A DNA stretch of 57,225 nt from Phycisphaerae bacterium. GTDB lineage: Bacteria; Planctomycetota; Phycisphaerae; UBA1845; PWPN01. This document shows, piece after piece, positions 24,487-32,624 of the stretch. Positions within the stretch are counted from its first letter, which is position 1. Every line of letters begins with the position of its first letter. Under the pieces are notes generated by a model that saw only the letters and a program-made list of their open reading frames with translations, ran no database searches and was not told the origin of the DNA. Made by a program: the position numbers and the translations under genes. The stretch is from the NCBI GenBank assembly GCA_030372985.1, contig JAUCQB010000174.1, positions 1-57,225 of the forward strand, written 5' to 3'.

Positions 24487-25593
24487 TCAACCCCGCCGGG
24501 TGGGCCGCGTTTTACCCGTCAACTCCTTGAATAGCGTGATCTCCGCTGGGTCATAGGGTGTCCCGTCCTTGTGGAAAAGATCGTGGAACCACGGGTTGGG
24601 CTCGGGGGCGCCTACCTTGGACTCCCACGGGTAGATGGTCTGCGACTTGCCCGAAACGAGGCCCCAGTTGATGGCTGCCACGCGTTCCTTAGCGAAAATC
24701 GGCAGGTGAGATTGCACGACGCTGATCGGCCGGCGCATCCACTCGGTGCAGATCACCGGCCGGCCATGCTTTTTCAGCTCGGCGATCTGATCCGTCAGGC
24801 TCCTGGCGTCGTCGTAGTTGTGGAACGTGATGATGTCCGACGCTTCAAGCTGGAACGCGTTGAGCTCCTTGTTGTGGTACCACAAGCCGACGCTCAGCGG
24901 CTGCGTCGGGCCGGCGGCCCTCGCCCACTCGAAGACCTTCTTCAGCAGCGGCAGCGACTTGGTGTGCTGCTTGGTGTTGCCCGGCTCGTTGTACAGGTCC
25001 CACATGAGGATGCGGGCGTCCTTGCCGAACGTACCGACCACGTCGCGGACATATCGCTCCAGCCGGCCCCACTCGGCCGGGTTGTTGACCACGGCCTTGC
25101 CGGGGCTTTGCATCCAGCCGGAGTTGTGGACGCCGGGGATCGGAGCGGGCTGGGTGCCGATCTTCGGGTTGTCGTTCCAGCAGTCGTCGAAGATGACAAA
25201 CAACGGCCGGATGCGATGCTTGTCAGCGATCTTGAGGAACTCGTTCATCCGTTTCTTGAATCCGTCCGGATCGGCCTGCCAGGCGAGGTCGTGCAGGTAC
25301 ACGCGGACGGTGTTCATCCCGATGCCGGCCGCCCAGCCGAGTTCGCGGTCGATCGTGGCGGGGTCGAAGGTCGCCTCCTGCCACATTTCGAGCTGGTTGA
25401 TGGCCGTGCTGGGGATGAAGTTGCAGCCGACGAGCCACGGCTGGCGGGCGTACCATTCATTGGCCTTCTCGGCGGTCCATCGCGAGGCCGGAGCGGCAGC
25501 ACGGGCAGCCCGAACCGGCACGAGTGCCGAGAGGCTGATGAGAACGACCGTCAGAACCGCAGTCAATGTGCATCGGTGAGAGTTTCTATCCAT
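24487..25593 (-). CDS. Secreted clan GH-A glycoside hydrolase
   Basis: 368 residues from the ATG at 25593 (MDRNSHRCTLTAVL), with AAAGGAG eight bases upstream. The signal peptide runs to about residue 34 (VRAARAAAPA). The TIM-barrel body has the two expected catalytic glutamates: E203 in DLYNEPG as acid/base, and E284 in VICTEWM as nucleophile. GMNTVRVYLHDLAW near residue 92 is typical of GH5/GH2-related cellulase-like barrels. The substrate is uncertain, perhaps a plant or algal beta-glycan. It is divergent from the GH172 gene across a 235-base gap with palindromes. Confidence 0.83.
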   Translation of the reverse strand: MDRNSHRCTLTAVLTVVLISLSALVPVRAARAAAPASRWTAEKANEWYARQPWLVGCNFIPSTAINQLEMWQEATFDPATIDRELGWAAGIGMNTVRVYLHDLAWQADPDGFKKRMNEFLKIADKHRIRPLFVIFDDCWNDNPKIGTQPAPIPGVHNSGWMQSPGKAVVNNPAEWGRLERYVRDVVGTFGKDARILMWDLYNEPGNTKQHTKSLPLLKKVFEWARAAGPTQPLSVGLWYHNKELNAFQLEASDIITFHNYDDARSLTDQIAELKKHGRPVICTEWMRRPISVVQSHLPIFAKERVAAINWGLVSGKSQTIYPWESKVGAPEPNPWFHDLFHKDGTPYDPAEITLFKELTGKTRPTRRG

Positions 25594-25647
25594 GAAGGGA
25601 GCTCCTTTCGATGATCGCCATCTCTTGTTGCGAGACAGGCTGCGTCC

Positions 25648-25705
25648 GTGTGCCACTGCTCTGTGAGCAGTGCCGGTCACTGCTGGCACAGCAGTGGCAC
25701 ACACG
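25648..25705. repeat. Nested palindromes with CACTGCT cores
   Basis: GTGTGCCACTGCT near 25648 and AGCAGTGGCACACAC near 25690 form an inverted repeat, and a second GAGCAGTGCC / CACTGCTGGC unit lies between them. The region can fold as one long or two short stems. It sits in the gap between the divergent hydrolase and GH172 genes, so it could be a bidirectional structure or another REP-like repeat. Confidence 0.6.
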
Positions 25706-25828
25706 AGCAGATGCGCGCCTTGCCACCATTCTCGCGCCGCGGGCTATGCACGTCGGACCCGCTTGTGGTACTCTACCGCAACTTGCGGATTCGTGACAGA
25801 TGCTCTGGTGACAAGAGGGAGCTCACAG

Positions 25829-26851
25829 ATGTCGGACGCCATCAACATCGCGATGAAACCGGCCGGGAAATCCCGGCAGTTGACAACCTTTAATCTCGAA
25901 AAGCGATCGAAGACGATCGTGCTGCCGCCAGGGCAAAAGGTGACGATTGGCGAGGTACGGGGTGCGGGCTACATCGGGCGGATTTGGTTGACATTCCCCG
26001 GCTGGTTCTGGCAACACTGGCACACGACGGCCGCCATCGACCCGACGATGCTCAAGTCGCTGATCCTGCGGGTCTACTGGGACGGCTCGGCCACCCCGGC
26101 CGTCGAGTGCCCGATGGGCGACTTCTTCGGGGCCGGCCAGTGCGAGTTCAACTCATTCACCTCCCGCTACGTCGGCACGTCCAGCGGCGGCTTCTACACC
26201 CACTGGCCGATGCCCTACGCCAAGGGCTTCCGCTTCGAAGTTGAGAACCGCCACCCGCGCAACGGCACCGACATCTTCGTCAACATCAACTACCAGGAGC
26301 TCGACGCCATGCCCAAGGGCGCGGGCTACTTCTGCACCCAGTTCCACACCGGCCGTCGAAAGCCCGGCGACGATGCTCTGATCATCGACACCGCCGGCAG
26401 CGGCCACTTCGTCGGCATGATGCTGCACATGCAGGGGGAACTGCTGCACTACCTGTCGTTCCTGGAGGCCCCCGAGTACGTCTATATCGATGACGACTGG
26501 GACAAGCCGCGGTTCACCGGTACCGGCCTGGAGGACTACTTCAACGGCGGATGGTATTTCCGAGACGGTGAGTTTGCCGGCCCGCTCCACGGCGTCCCGC
26601 TCAAGGACCCGCTGCGGTCCATGGTGACCATGTATCGCTTCCACGAGGCTGACGCCATTGCCTTTGACCGTCGCTTCAAGCTCGCCTTCGTCAACCCGTG
26701 GGAGGTCGACCGGCTCAAACCCTACTGGTACTCGTCCGTTGCGTACTATTACTGCAACACGCCGGCGCCGACACAGCCGCCGATGCCGCCGCATGAAGAG
26801 GTGATGAAGCTGTATCGCACGCGGGATACGGACCACATCTCGATTCCGTGA
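25829..26851 (+). CDS. DUF2961 protein (glycoside hydrolase family 172)
   Basis: 340 residues from the ATG at 25829 (MSDAINIAMKPAGKSR), with GAGGGAG upstream; the longer frame to 25670 runs through the palindromes and was rejected. RIWLTFPGW, VYWDGSATPAVECPMGDFFG, FNSFTSRYV, RHPRNGTDIFVNINYQ and GTGLEDYFNGGWYF are DUF2961 signatures. The family is now GH172, exo-acting alpha-glycosidases on fructans, arabinans and similar glycans. No signal peptide is visible, which is unusual next to secreted hydrolases. The acidic residues in TGLED and VECPMGDF are probably catalytic by family analogy. Confidence 0.87.
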   Translation: MSDAINIAMKPAGKSRQLTTFNLEKRSKTIVLPPGQKVTIGEVRGAGYIGRIWLTFPGWFWQHWHTTAAIDPTMLKSLILRVYWDGSATPAVECPMGDFFGAGQCEFNSFTSRYVGTSSGGFYTHWPMPYAKGFRFEVENRHPRNGTDIFVNINYQELDAMPKGAGYFCTQFHTGRRKPGDDALIIDTAGSGHFVGMMLHMQGELLHYLSFLEAPEYVYIDDDWDKPRFTGTGLEDYFNGGWYFRDGEFAGPLHGVPLKDPLRSMVTMYRFHEADAIAFDRRFKLAFVNPWEVDRLKPYWYSSVAYYYCNTPAPTQPPMPPHEEVMKLYRTRDTDHISIP

Positions 26852-26910
26852 GCTCTACCGTGGCCTGGCACGGCCTGAGGCGGGCGGCGTTTGACAGCCT
26901 TGGCACTTCG

Positions 26911-26938
26911 TTGACCCCTTCTGGGGGATTTCTATAAT
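26911..26938 (+). promoter_or_regulatory. Strong sigma-70-type promoter of thiS-thiG
   Basis: TTGACC (26911-26916), a 16-base spacer and a perfect TATAAT (26933-26938). Transcription would begin near 26945, about 70 bases before the thiS ATG chosen here. No thiamine-pyrophosphate riboswitch pattern is present in that leader. Confidence 0.75.
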
Positions 26939-27015
26939 CGGTTCCCATGGCGCCGTCTCAGCCTTCGGTCCGAGGCGTGGAAGACGGGTGCTCGCCTTTT
27001 GGGGTTGCTTGGGCG

Positions 27016-27216
27016 ATGCGCGTGCAGATTAACGGCAAAGATGAAGACATCGATCCGGGCATGACCGTGGCCGGGCTGGTAGGGCGCTACAACCTGCAGC
27101 CGAAGCACGTGGCCGTGGAGGTCAACTGCGACCTGGTGCCCCGGAAGGTCTTCGACACGACCAGCCTCAAGGAAGGCGATCGAATCGAGATTGTAACCCT
27201 CGTTGGAGGTGGTTGA
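27016..27216 (+). CDS. thiS: Sulfur carrier protein ThiS
   Basis: 66 residues, MRVQINGKDEDIDPGMTVAGL, ending LVGGG. The C-terminal Gly-Gly is adenylated and thiocarboxylated, then delivers sulfur for the thiazole ring of thiamine. The beta-grasp length and the terminal glycines are diagnostic. The frame remains open back to an ATG at 26947, which lies within a few bases of the predicted transcription start and could give an 89-residue leaderless form. The 66-residue form matches the family. thiG begins on the next base. Confidence 0.92.
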   Translation: MRVQINGKDEDIDPGMTVAGLVGRYNLQPKHVAVEVNCDLVPRKVFDTTSLKEGDRIEIVTLVGGG

Positions 27217-28053
27217 ATGACTGCTTCGAGCTTCAAGCTCGGTCCGTTTGAGTTCAAGTCCCGCCTTTTTGTGGGCACGGGAAAGTATTCAGATTTCGAG
27301 GTGATGAACGAGTGCCTGGCGGCATCGGGCTGCCAGGTGGTGACCGTGGCGGTCCGCCGTGATGTTTTGCGTCCGGAAGGGGGCAAGCGGGACAAGAGCC
27401 TGCTGGACGCCCTGGATCCCCATCGGTATACGATCCTGCCGAACACGGCCGGGTGCTTCACCGCCGAGGATGCCATCCGGGCCGCCCGCCTGAGCCGCGA
27501 ACTTCTTGAAGGGCTTGACAACCCCGGTGCACAGTGGGTCAAGCTGGAGGTGCTGGCCGACAAGCGGACGCTTCTGCCCGATCCGGTCGGCAGTTTGCAG
27601 GCGACCGAGAAGCTTGTGAAAGAGGGATTCTGCGTTCTGGTCTATACGTCCGACGATCCAATCATGGCCAAGCGCCTCAAGGAAGCGGGGGCCACGAGCG
27701 TGATGCCGGCCGGTTCGCCCATCGGGAGCGGGCAGGGCGTTCTCAACCCCAACAACATCCGGATCATCATCGAGTATCTCAAGGAGAACGATCCCGACTA
27801 CCCGGTCATCGTCGACGCGGGTGTGGGGACCGCCTCGGACGTGACCATCGCCATGGAACTGGGCAGCGACGGAGTTCTGCTCAACACCGGCATCGCCGGG
27901 GCCGCCGACCCTGTCCGCATGGCCCATGCGATGCGGCATGCGGTTGAGGCCGGGCGACTGGCGTTCATGGCCGGACGTATTCCAAAGAAGTTGTATGCAA
28001 CCGCTTCGAGCCCGACCGAGGGCGTGATCGCCCCGGCCGCCCGGACGCATTGA
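27217..28053 (+). CDS. thiG: Thiazole synthase
   Basis: Builds the thiamine thiazole phosphate from deoxyxylulose phosphate, dehydroglycine and ThiS thiocarboxylate. 278 residues; the TIM barrel opens [15 protein letters not shown]. The imine-forming lysine is K109 in WVKLEVLAD, and the phosphate loop is [19 protein letters not shown] and [12 protein letters not shown] are further family signatures. It abuts thiS without a gap, and GGAGGTGG before the ATG is its ribosome site. No thiH, thiO or thiF is in the window. Confidence 0.95.
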   Translation: MTASSFKLGPFEFKSRLFVGTGKYSDFEVMNECLAASGCQVVTVAVRRDVLRPEGGKRDKSLLDALDPHRYTILPNTAGCFTAEDAIRAARLSRELLEGLDNPGAQWVKLEVLADKRTLLPDPVGSLQATEKLVKEGFCVLVYTSDDPIMAKRLKEAGATSVMPAGSPIGSGQGVLNPNNIRIIIEYLKENDPDYPVIVDAGVGTASDVTIAMELGSDGVLLNTGIAGAADPVRMAHAMRHAVEAGRLAFMAGRIPKKLYATASSPTEGVIAPAARTH

Positions 28054-28065
28054 TGGAGCCTGCCG

Positions 28066-28518
28066 GTGCAGCGTCGAACTCGAAACAGAATCTGTATCTG
28101 GCTGATCGTCGGCGGCCTGGGCAATTTCCTGGTCTACACCGTGGTCTATGCCTATCTGGGGGGCGATGCACGCAACGGCACCAAGGAGACGATTGCCAAC
28201 GCCGACGGCCAGGTCGAGGAGATGTTCTACATCCGCGGGCACTTCCTTCACGGTGCCGAAGTCGGCCGACCGACGGCCGTTTCCCGCACGGTTTGGGTCT
28301 ACAGCTATCTTCACTCCATCTCGATCTGGCCGACGCAGGGAGTGATGATGATCTGCATGCTGATTCTCGCCCAGCCGCACATCATCGCCACCATGCAGGA
28401 GAGCAACTGGATTCGGGGGCCGACGTTCGTGGCCGTGGCGATCACACTGGTGGCGGTTGTCTGTTCGGCAATGTCGATCTGGTTTGCGATCGGCTTCGTC
28501 AGAGACTTAACCGCCTGA
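28066..28518 (+). CDS. Hypothetical membrane protein
   Basis: 150 residues from a GTG at 28066 with GGAG upstream. Three hydrophobic helices are visible: CIWLIVGGLGNFLVYTVVYAYL at the start (written here only as residues 10-31), VMMICMLILAQPHII (about 93-107) and FVAVAITLVAVVCSAMSIWF near the end (about 120-140). The loop between the first two (ADGQVEEMFYIRGHFLHGAEV) is polar. No family is recognised. It lies 12 bases after thiG and 19 before the helicase gene, so it probably belongs to that transcript. Confidence 0.7.
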   Translation: MQRRTRNRICIWLIVGGLGNFLVYTVVYAYLGGDARNGTKETIANADGQVEEMFYIRGHFLHGAEVGRPTAVSRTVWVYSYLHSISIWPTQGVMMICMLILAQPHIIATMQESNWIRGPTFVAVAITLVAVVCSAMSIWFAIGFVRDLTA

Positions 28519-28537
28519 ATATCGGGGCAGTCTATCC

Positions 28538-30487
28538 GTGCCGACAGTCAGCGAAGTTCTCGGAATCGATGGACTGATCGCCCGGCGGTTGGCCGGCTAC
28601 GAGCAGCGTCCCCAGCAGTTGGAGATGGCCGCGGCGGTGGAACGGGCGTTCGGACAGTCCCGGCACCTGGTCGCCGAGGCGGGGACCGGCGTGGGCAAGA
28701 GCTTCGCTTACCTCGTGCCGGCCATTCAAAGGGCGACCAACGCCAACGAGCGGGTGATCATCAGCACCCACACCATCGCCCTCCAGGAGCAGATTGTTCA
28801 GAAAGATGTGCCGTTCCTCGCGGCAATCTGGCCGGACGAGTTTACCGCCGTTCTGGTCAAGGGGCGAAACAACTACCTCTGTATCAGGCGATTGAAGCAG
28901 ACCAGCGAACGACAGATTTCCCTATTCGCGGCGGATTCGTTGCGTGAGGAGCTGTGGCGGATCGAGGACTGGGCGTACAAGACGACCGAAGGTTCGCTGG
29001 GCGAGTTGGACCCGGTGCCCGACCCGCGTGTCTGGGAGCTTGTTCGAAGCGAACACGGCAACTGTCTCGGGCGGCGATGCCCGCACTACAATGCCTGCTT
29101 CTATCAGCGGGCTCGGCGTCGGGCGGCTCACGCCCAGATCCTGGTGGTGAACCACGCGTTGCTGATGACCCATCTGGCCCTCGGGCGGCAGAAAGTCTCG
29201 CTCCTGCCGCCGTACCAACTGGTGGTGATTGACGAAGCCCATACGCTGGAGGCGGTCGCGGCGGATCATTTCGGGCAATCCGTCTCACAAGGGCAGGTGC
29301 GTTTCCTGCTCAACCGGCTGCACAGCGAACGCACGGGACGCGGTTTCCTCTCGGTGTTCGGCACGCAGGAAACCATGCGGGCTGTTCAGCGGACGCGGCA
29401 AGCGGCCGACCGGTTCTGGGAGAGCCTCTGGGACTGGAAGAAGCTTCACGGCCGTGCGAACGGCCGAGTCATTGACCGAATTCCAGTCGATGATCCACTG
29501 ACGGAGGCTCTCCGCGCGCTGCAGCAGGCGCTGCTGGCTTTGCGAGACCGAATCGTCAAGCAGGAAGACCTGGTCGAACTGGGGAGCCTGGCCGACAGAA
29601 CCGGGGCGCTGGCCGCTGAATTGGAGGGGCTGCTCGGCGATGCCCAGCCGAACACCGTCCGCTGGCTGGAAGGTCGGGGGCCGGCCTCCGGAGATGTCAC
29701 TCTTTCCGAGGCACCGGTCAGTGTCGCCGATGACCTGCGCGAGAACCTGTTCAAGAAAACACAAAGCGTGATTCTGACCAGTGCGACCCTGGCGGTGGGG
29801 CGGAAGGATGGTTTCGCTTACATTCGATCGCGGTTGGGGCTTGATGAGGCTGACGAGGTTCAACTGGGATCACCGTTTGACTACAAGGCCCAGGCCGAGC
29901 TGCATATTGAGGCCGGAATGCCCGAGGCCGATGACACCGAGGCGTTTCTCCCGGCGGCGGCCGACACTGTGGCGAGGCACGTGGAGTCGACAAACGGCCA
30001 TGCCTTCGTGCTGTTCACCAGTTACGAGATGATGCGTGACCTGGCCGAGCGGTTGCGGAGTCGCCTGCACGACATGGGTCTTCGGTTGATGGTTCAGGGT
30101 GAAGGTATGCCTCGCTCCCTGATGCTGGAGCGGTTTCGCAACGAGCCGGGCTGGGTGCTGTTCGGGACGGACAGCTTCTGGCAGGGCGTCGATGTGCCGG
30201 GCGAGGCCCTCACGAACGTGATCATTGTGAAGCTGCCGTTCATGGTGCCCGACAGGCCCGTGGTAGAGGCCCGGATTGAGCACATTCGCGCCAGCGGCGG
30301 CAACCCGTTTATGGACTATCAGCTCCCTGAGGCGGTGCTCAAGTTCAAACAGGGCTTCGGCCGGCTGATCCGCACGCGGAGCGATCACGGCAAAGTCGTC
30401 GTGCTCGACCGGCGGATCAAAACCAAGCGATACGGCAAGCGATTCCTGGACGCGATCCCGGAGTGCCGGGTGATCGTGCACAAGTGA
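28538..30487 (+). CDS. DinG-like (XPD-family) ATP-dependent helicase
   Basis: 649-residue superfamily 2 helicase from a GTG start. Walker A is EAGTGVGKS at 47-55 and the DEAH box is at 232-235. The iron-sulfur cluster cysteines appear as C115 (NYLCIRR), C176, C181 and C187 (NCLGRRCPHYNAC). C-terminal motifs include SATL, DSFWQGVDVPG and the QGFGRLIRT arginine-finger motif VI. Such helicases unwind 5'-tailed and D-loop DNA in repair. No exonuclease domain is fused at the N-terminus, unlike Gram-positive DinG. Confidence 0.9.
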   Translation: MPTVSEVLGIDGLIARRLAGYEQRPQQLEMAAAVERAFGQSRHLVAEAGTGVGKSFAYLVPAIQRATNANERVIISTHTIALQEQIVQKDVPFLAAIWPDEFTAVLVKGRNNYLCIRRLKQTSERQISLFAADSLREELWRIEDWAYKTTEGSLGELDPVPDPRVWELVRSEHGNCLGRRCPHYNACFYQRARRRAAHAQILVVNHALLMTHLALGRQKVSLLPPYQLVVIDEAHTLEAVAADHFGQSVSQGQVRFLLNRLHSERTGRGFLSVFGTQETMRAVQRTRQAADRFWESLWDWKKLHGRANGRVIDRIPVDDPLTEALRALQQALLALRDRIVKQEDLVELGSLADRTGALAAELEGLLGDAQPNTVRWLEGRGPASGDVTLSEAPVSVADDLRENLFKKTQSVILTSATLAVGRKDGFAYIRSRLGLDEADEVQLGSPFDYKAQAELHIEAGMPEADDTEAFLPAAADTVARHVESTNGHAFVLFTSYEMMRDLAERLRSRLHDMGLRLMVQGEGMPRSLMLERFRNEPGWVLFGTDSFWQGVDVPGEALTNVIIVKLPFMVPDRPVVEARIEHIRASGGNPFMDYQLPEAVLKFKQGFGRLIRTRSDHGKVVVLDRRIKTKRYGKRFLDAIPECRVIVHK

Positions 30488-30510
30488 AAGCTCATGAGGA
30501 AGGTGCGGCT

Positions 30511-31692
30511 ATGATGCGAAATAGACTCTCTCGCTGTTATTGTGCGATGGGTATGCTTGTTTGCACGCTGGCCGGGGGGTGCGCGGTCAGGGCACCACGG
30601 CCTTCATACGATGGCAGGCCGATCTTCGAGGAACAAGCGGTTTTCGTGTCGGGCGAGGGCGGCTATCACACGTACCGGATTCCCTCGCTCATGGTCACGC
30701 CCAAGGGGACGCTGCTGGCGTTCTGCGAAGGCCGCAAGAACAGCGCCGCCGACTACGGCGACATCGACATCCTGCTGCGACGGAGTTGCGATTACGGCCG
30801 GACCTGGGGCCCGGTTCAGCTCATCGTCGATCACGGCCCGAACACCATCGGAAACCCGTGTCCGGTGGTGAACCGCGAGACGGGAAGGATCCGGCTGCTG
30901 CTGACCGGGAACCTGGGTGATGACAGCGAGGACAAGATTCTCCGGCGCATGGCCAGGGAAACGCGGACTGTCTGGTCCTGCTGCAGCATCGATGAGGGCC
31001 AGACCTGGACGATGCCGTCCGAAATCACCGCCGACACGAAGATGCCCGATTGGACCTGGTATGCCACGGGGCCGGGGCGTGGCATCCAGCTTAAGAACGG
31101 GCGCATGGTGATTCCGTGCGACCACAATGTGGCCGAGCCTGAGGATATCCGGCGCTCGCACGTGATCTATAGCGACGACGGTGGGGACACGTGGCAGATC
31201 GGCGGGGTGGTCGGGGACCAGGTCAATGAATGCCAGGTGGTTGAACTGGTCGACGGATCATTGATGCTCAACATGCGGAACTATGCCAGCGGTGAGGGGC
31301 AACGGAACTGCCGTGCGGTGGCGACCAGCGGCGACGGGGGCCTGTCGTGGTCTCCAATCTGGTGGGCCGGGGAGCTGGTCGAGCCCGTCTGCCAGGCCAG
31401 CTTCATCCGGTTCACGAAGCAGCCTGAATTCACCAAAAACCGGCTGCTGTTTGCCAACCCTGCCAGCACCAGGAGAGAGAAGATGACCATTCGCGTCAGC
31501 TATGACGAGGGGCTGTCGTGGCTTGTGGCAAAAGAGATCTACTCGGGTCCTTCGGCTTATTCGGCCCTGGCCGTGTTGCCCGACATGACCATCGGGTGCC
31601 TGTATGAGCGCGGCGAAAAGGGTCCGTACGAAACGATCACCTTCGCGAGGCTTTCGCTGGAGTGGATCACGAACGGTGCCGACCGTCCGTAG
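30511..31692 (+). CDS. Exo-alpha-sialidase-like lipoprotein (GH33-type propeller)
   Basis: 393 residues from the ATG at 30511, with GAGGAAGG upstream. The lipobox is LVCTLAGGC, so the enzyme is lipid-anchored. YHTYRIPSL near the start is the arginine-bearing RIP motif. Five Asp boxes are seen: SCDYGRTW, SIDEGQTW, SDDGGDTW, SGDGGLSW, SYDEGLSW. FCEGRKNSAADYGDIDI and the late SAYSALAVL/CLYERGE segment hold the Glu/Tyr pair of sialidases. Substrates may be sialic acid or related nonulosonic sugars. Start chosen over the longer 30463 frame because of the signal peptide. Confidence 0.87.
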   Translation: MMRNRLSRCYCAMGMLVCTLAGGCAVRAPRPSYDGRPIFEEQAVFVSGEGGYHTYRIPSLMVTPKGTLLAFCEGRKNSAADYGDIDILLRRSCDYGRTWGPVQLIVDHGPNTIGNPCPVVNRETGRIRLLLTGNLGDDSEDKILRRMARETRTVWSCCSIDEGQTWTMPSEITADTKMPDWTWYATGPGRGIQLKNGRMVIPCDHNVAEPEDIRRSHVIYSDDGGDTWQIGGVVGDQVNECQVVELVDGSLMLNMRNYASGEGQRNCRAVATSGDGGLSWSPIWWAGELVEPVCQASFIRFTKQPEFTKNRLLFANPASTRREKMTIRVSYDEGLSWLVAKEIYSGPSAYSALAVLPDMTIGCLYERGEKGPYETITFARLSLEWITNGADRP

Positions 31693-31762
31693 GGCACGGT
31701 CGAGCGCAGCGAGACCTGCCGAATTGCCGCCGTGACCGGGGACATGCGGATGTTTGCGGTGG

Positions 31763-32164
31763 TCAATCAGCAGGGCCATAGCCCTGTTCGCGAAAATGGC
31801 GGTCGAATGCGAAGGCTCGTGTCAACCCACGACGCCGCATGATTTCGAAGCTGATGCAATCCACAAGACTGAGTTGCCGCCGCCCGGCTGCAAGAAGTGC
31901 GGCCGTTCCCGCCGCATGAGTTTCGGAAGTCACCCACTCGATAGCGAGCAGCGGGAGGATGTCTTCGATGAACACACGAACGGCATCCATGCCCAGCCTG
32001 TTCTGAGCCACGGCCGATGTCTCATTGATCACATAATTGGTGGATAGCAGGGGGGTGCGGTTCTCGATCAGGCTCACCCACTGTCGGGCAGCCCGGGCAT
32101 GATGCTGATCGTCGCGGTCGAGCACGGCCAGCAGCGCGGAGGTGTCAACGAAGACCGCTGTCAA
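31763..32164 (-). CDS. vapC: PIN-domain toxin (VapC family)
   Basis: 133-residue ribonuclease with the four PIN acidic residues D7 (VFVDTSAL), E48 (VINETSA), D102 (SLVDCISF) and D121 (FAFDRHF). VapC toxins cleave tRNA or rRNA and are blocked by the paired antitoxin. The TTG start overlaps the antitoxin TGA by TTGA, giving translational coupling. It ends 70 bases from the convergent sialidase gene. Nothing indicates loss of activity. Confidence 0.92.
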   Translation of the reverse strand: MTAVFVDTSALLAVLDRDDQHHARAARQWVSLIENRTPLLSTNYVINETSAVAQNRLGMDAVRVFIEDILPLLAIEWVTSETHAAGTAALLAAGRRQLSLVDCISFEIMRRRGLTRAFAFDRHFREQGYGPAD

Positions 32165-32406
32165 CGGTAGGCCTCCGCGAGGTAATCGTCATGCCTCTCT
32201 GAGAGATCGCGCTTGCCGGATGCGAAACGGCCGGCCGCCCGCAAGGCTCGTTGTCGCCGTTCCTCATCGCTGACAGAACCGAGGGACAGGAGATAGAGAT
32301 CAACCCCGCGGCGGATCAACTCGGCGACTGAGGTCCCTTCTTCAGCGGCCTGCTGTTGAAGCAGTACAGCCTGCTTCTCGGTGAGTTGGATCTGCGTACG
32401 GACCAT
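32161..32406 (-). CDS. vapB: VapB-type antitoxin (CopG/ribbon-helix-helix)
   Basis: 81 residues, MVRTQIQLTEKQAVLLQQQA. The N-terminal strand RTQIQLT and helices KQAVLLQQQAAEEG and SVAELIRRGVDLYL form a ribbon-helix-helix DNA-binding domain. The charged tail (ERRQRALRAAGRFASGKRDL) would wrap the toxin. It is expected to repress its own promoter at 32450-32477, where repeated GATAACA sites lie. Confidence 0.87.
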   Translation of the reverse strand: MVRTQIQLTEKQAVLLQQQAAEEGTSVAELIRRGVDLYLLSLGSVSDEERRQRALRAAGRFASGKRDLSERHDDYLAEAYR

Positions 32407-32423
32407 GACACCTGCCTCATGAC

Positions 32424-32477
32424 GATAACATGATTACATCGACAACATTATGATAACACTCAACACGCCCGCGTCAA
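32424..32477 (-). promoter_or_regulatory. Promoter and candidate operator of vapBC
   Basis: On the minus strand TTGACG (32477-32472), a 16-base spacer and TATCAT (32455-32450). The region is unusually AT-rich for this genome. GATAACA occurs twice on the plus strand (32424-32430 and 32452-32458), 28 bases apart, with one copy over the minus-10 box, a good layout for autorepression by the antitoxin. Confidence 0.55.
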
Positions 32478-32624
32478 GAGTCTCATAATTCCGTGGCCAT
32501 GCCAGAGATGAACCGCACCAAGGCCGGTTCCCACAATACCGCCGGGTGACACCGGCCAGGATATCAAGGCGTAGCCCCCGATGTCCCAAACACAGCTTTG
32601 GGCGAACCGGAAGCGAATCGCAAT

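Noticed and set aside
26852..27015. Thiamine-pyrophosphate riboswitch before thiS
   Set aside because: The conserved CTGAGA and ACCTGATCTGG-like elements are absent; only a strong promoter is seen.
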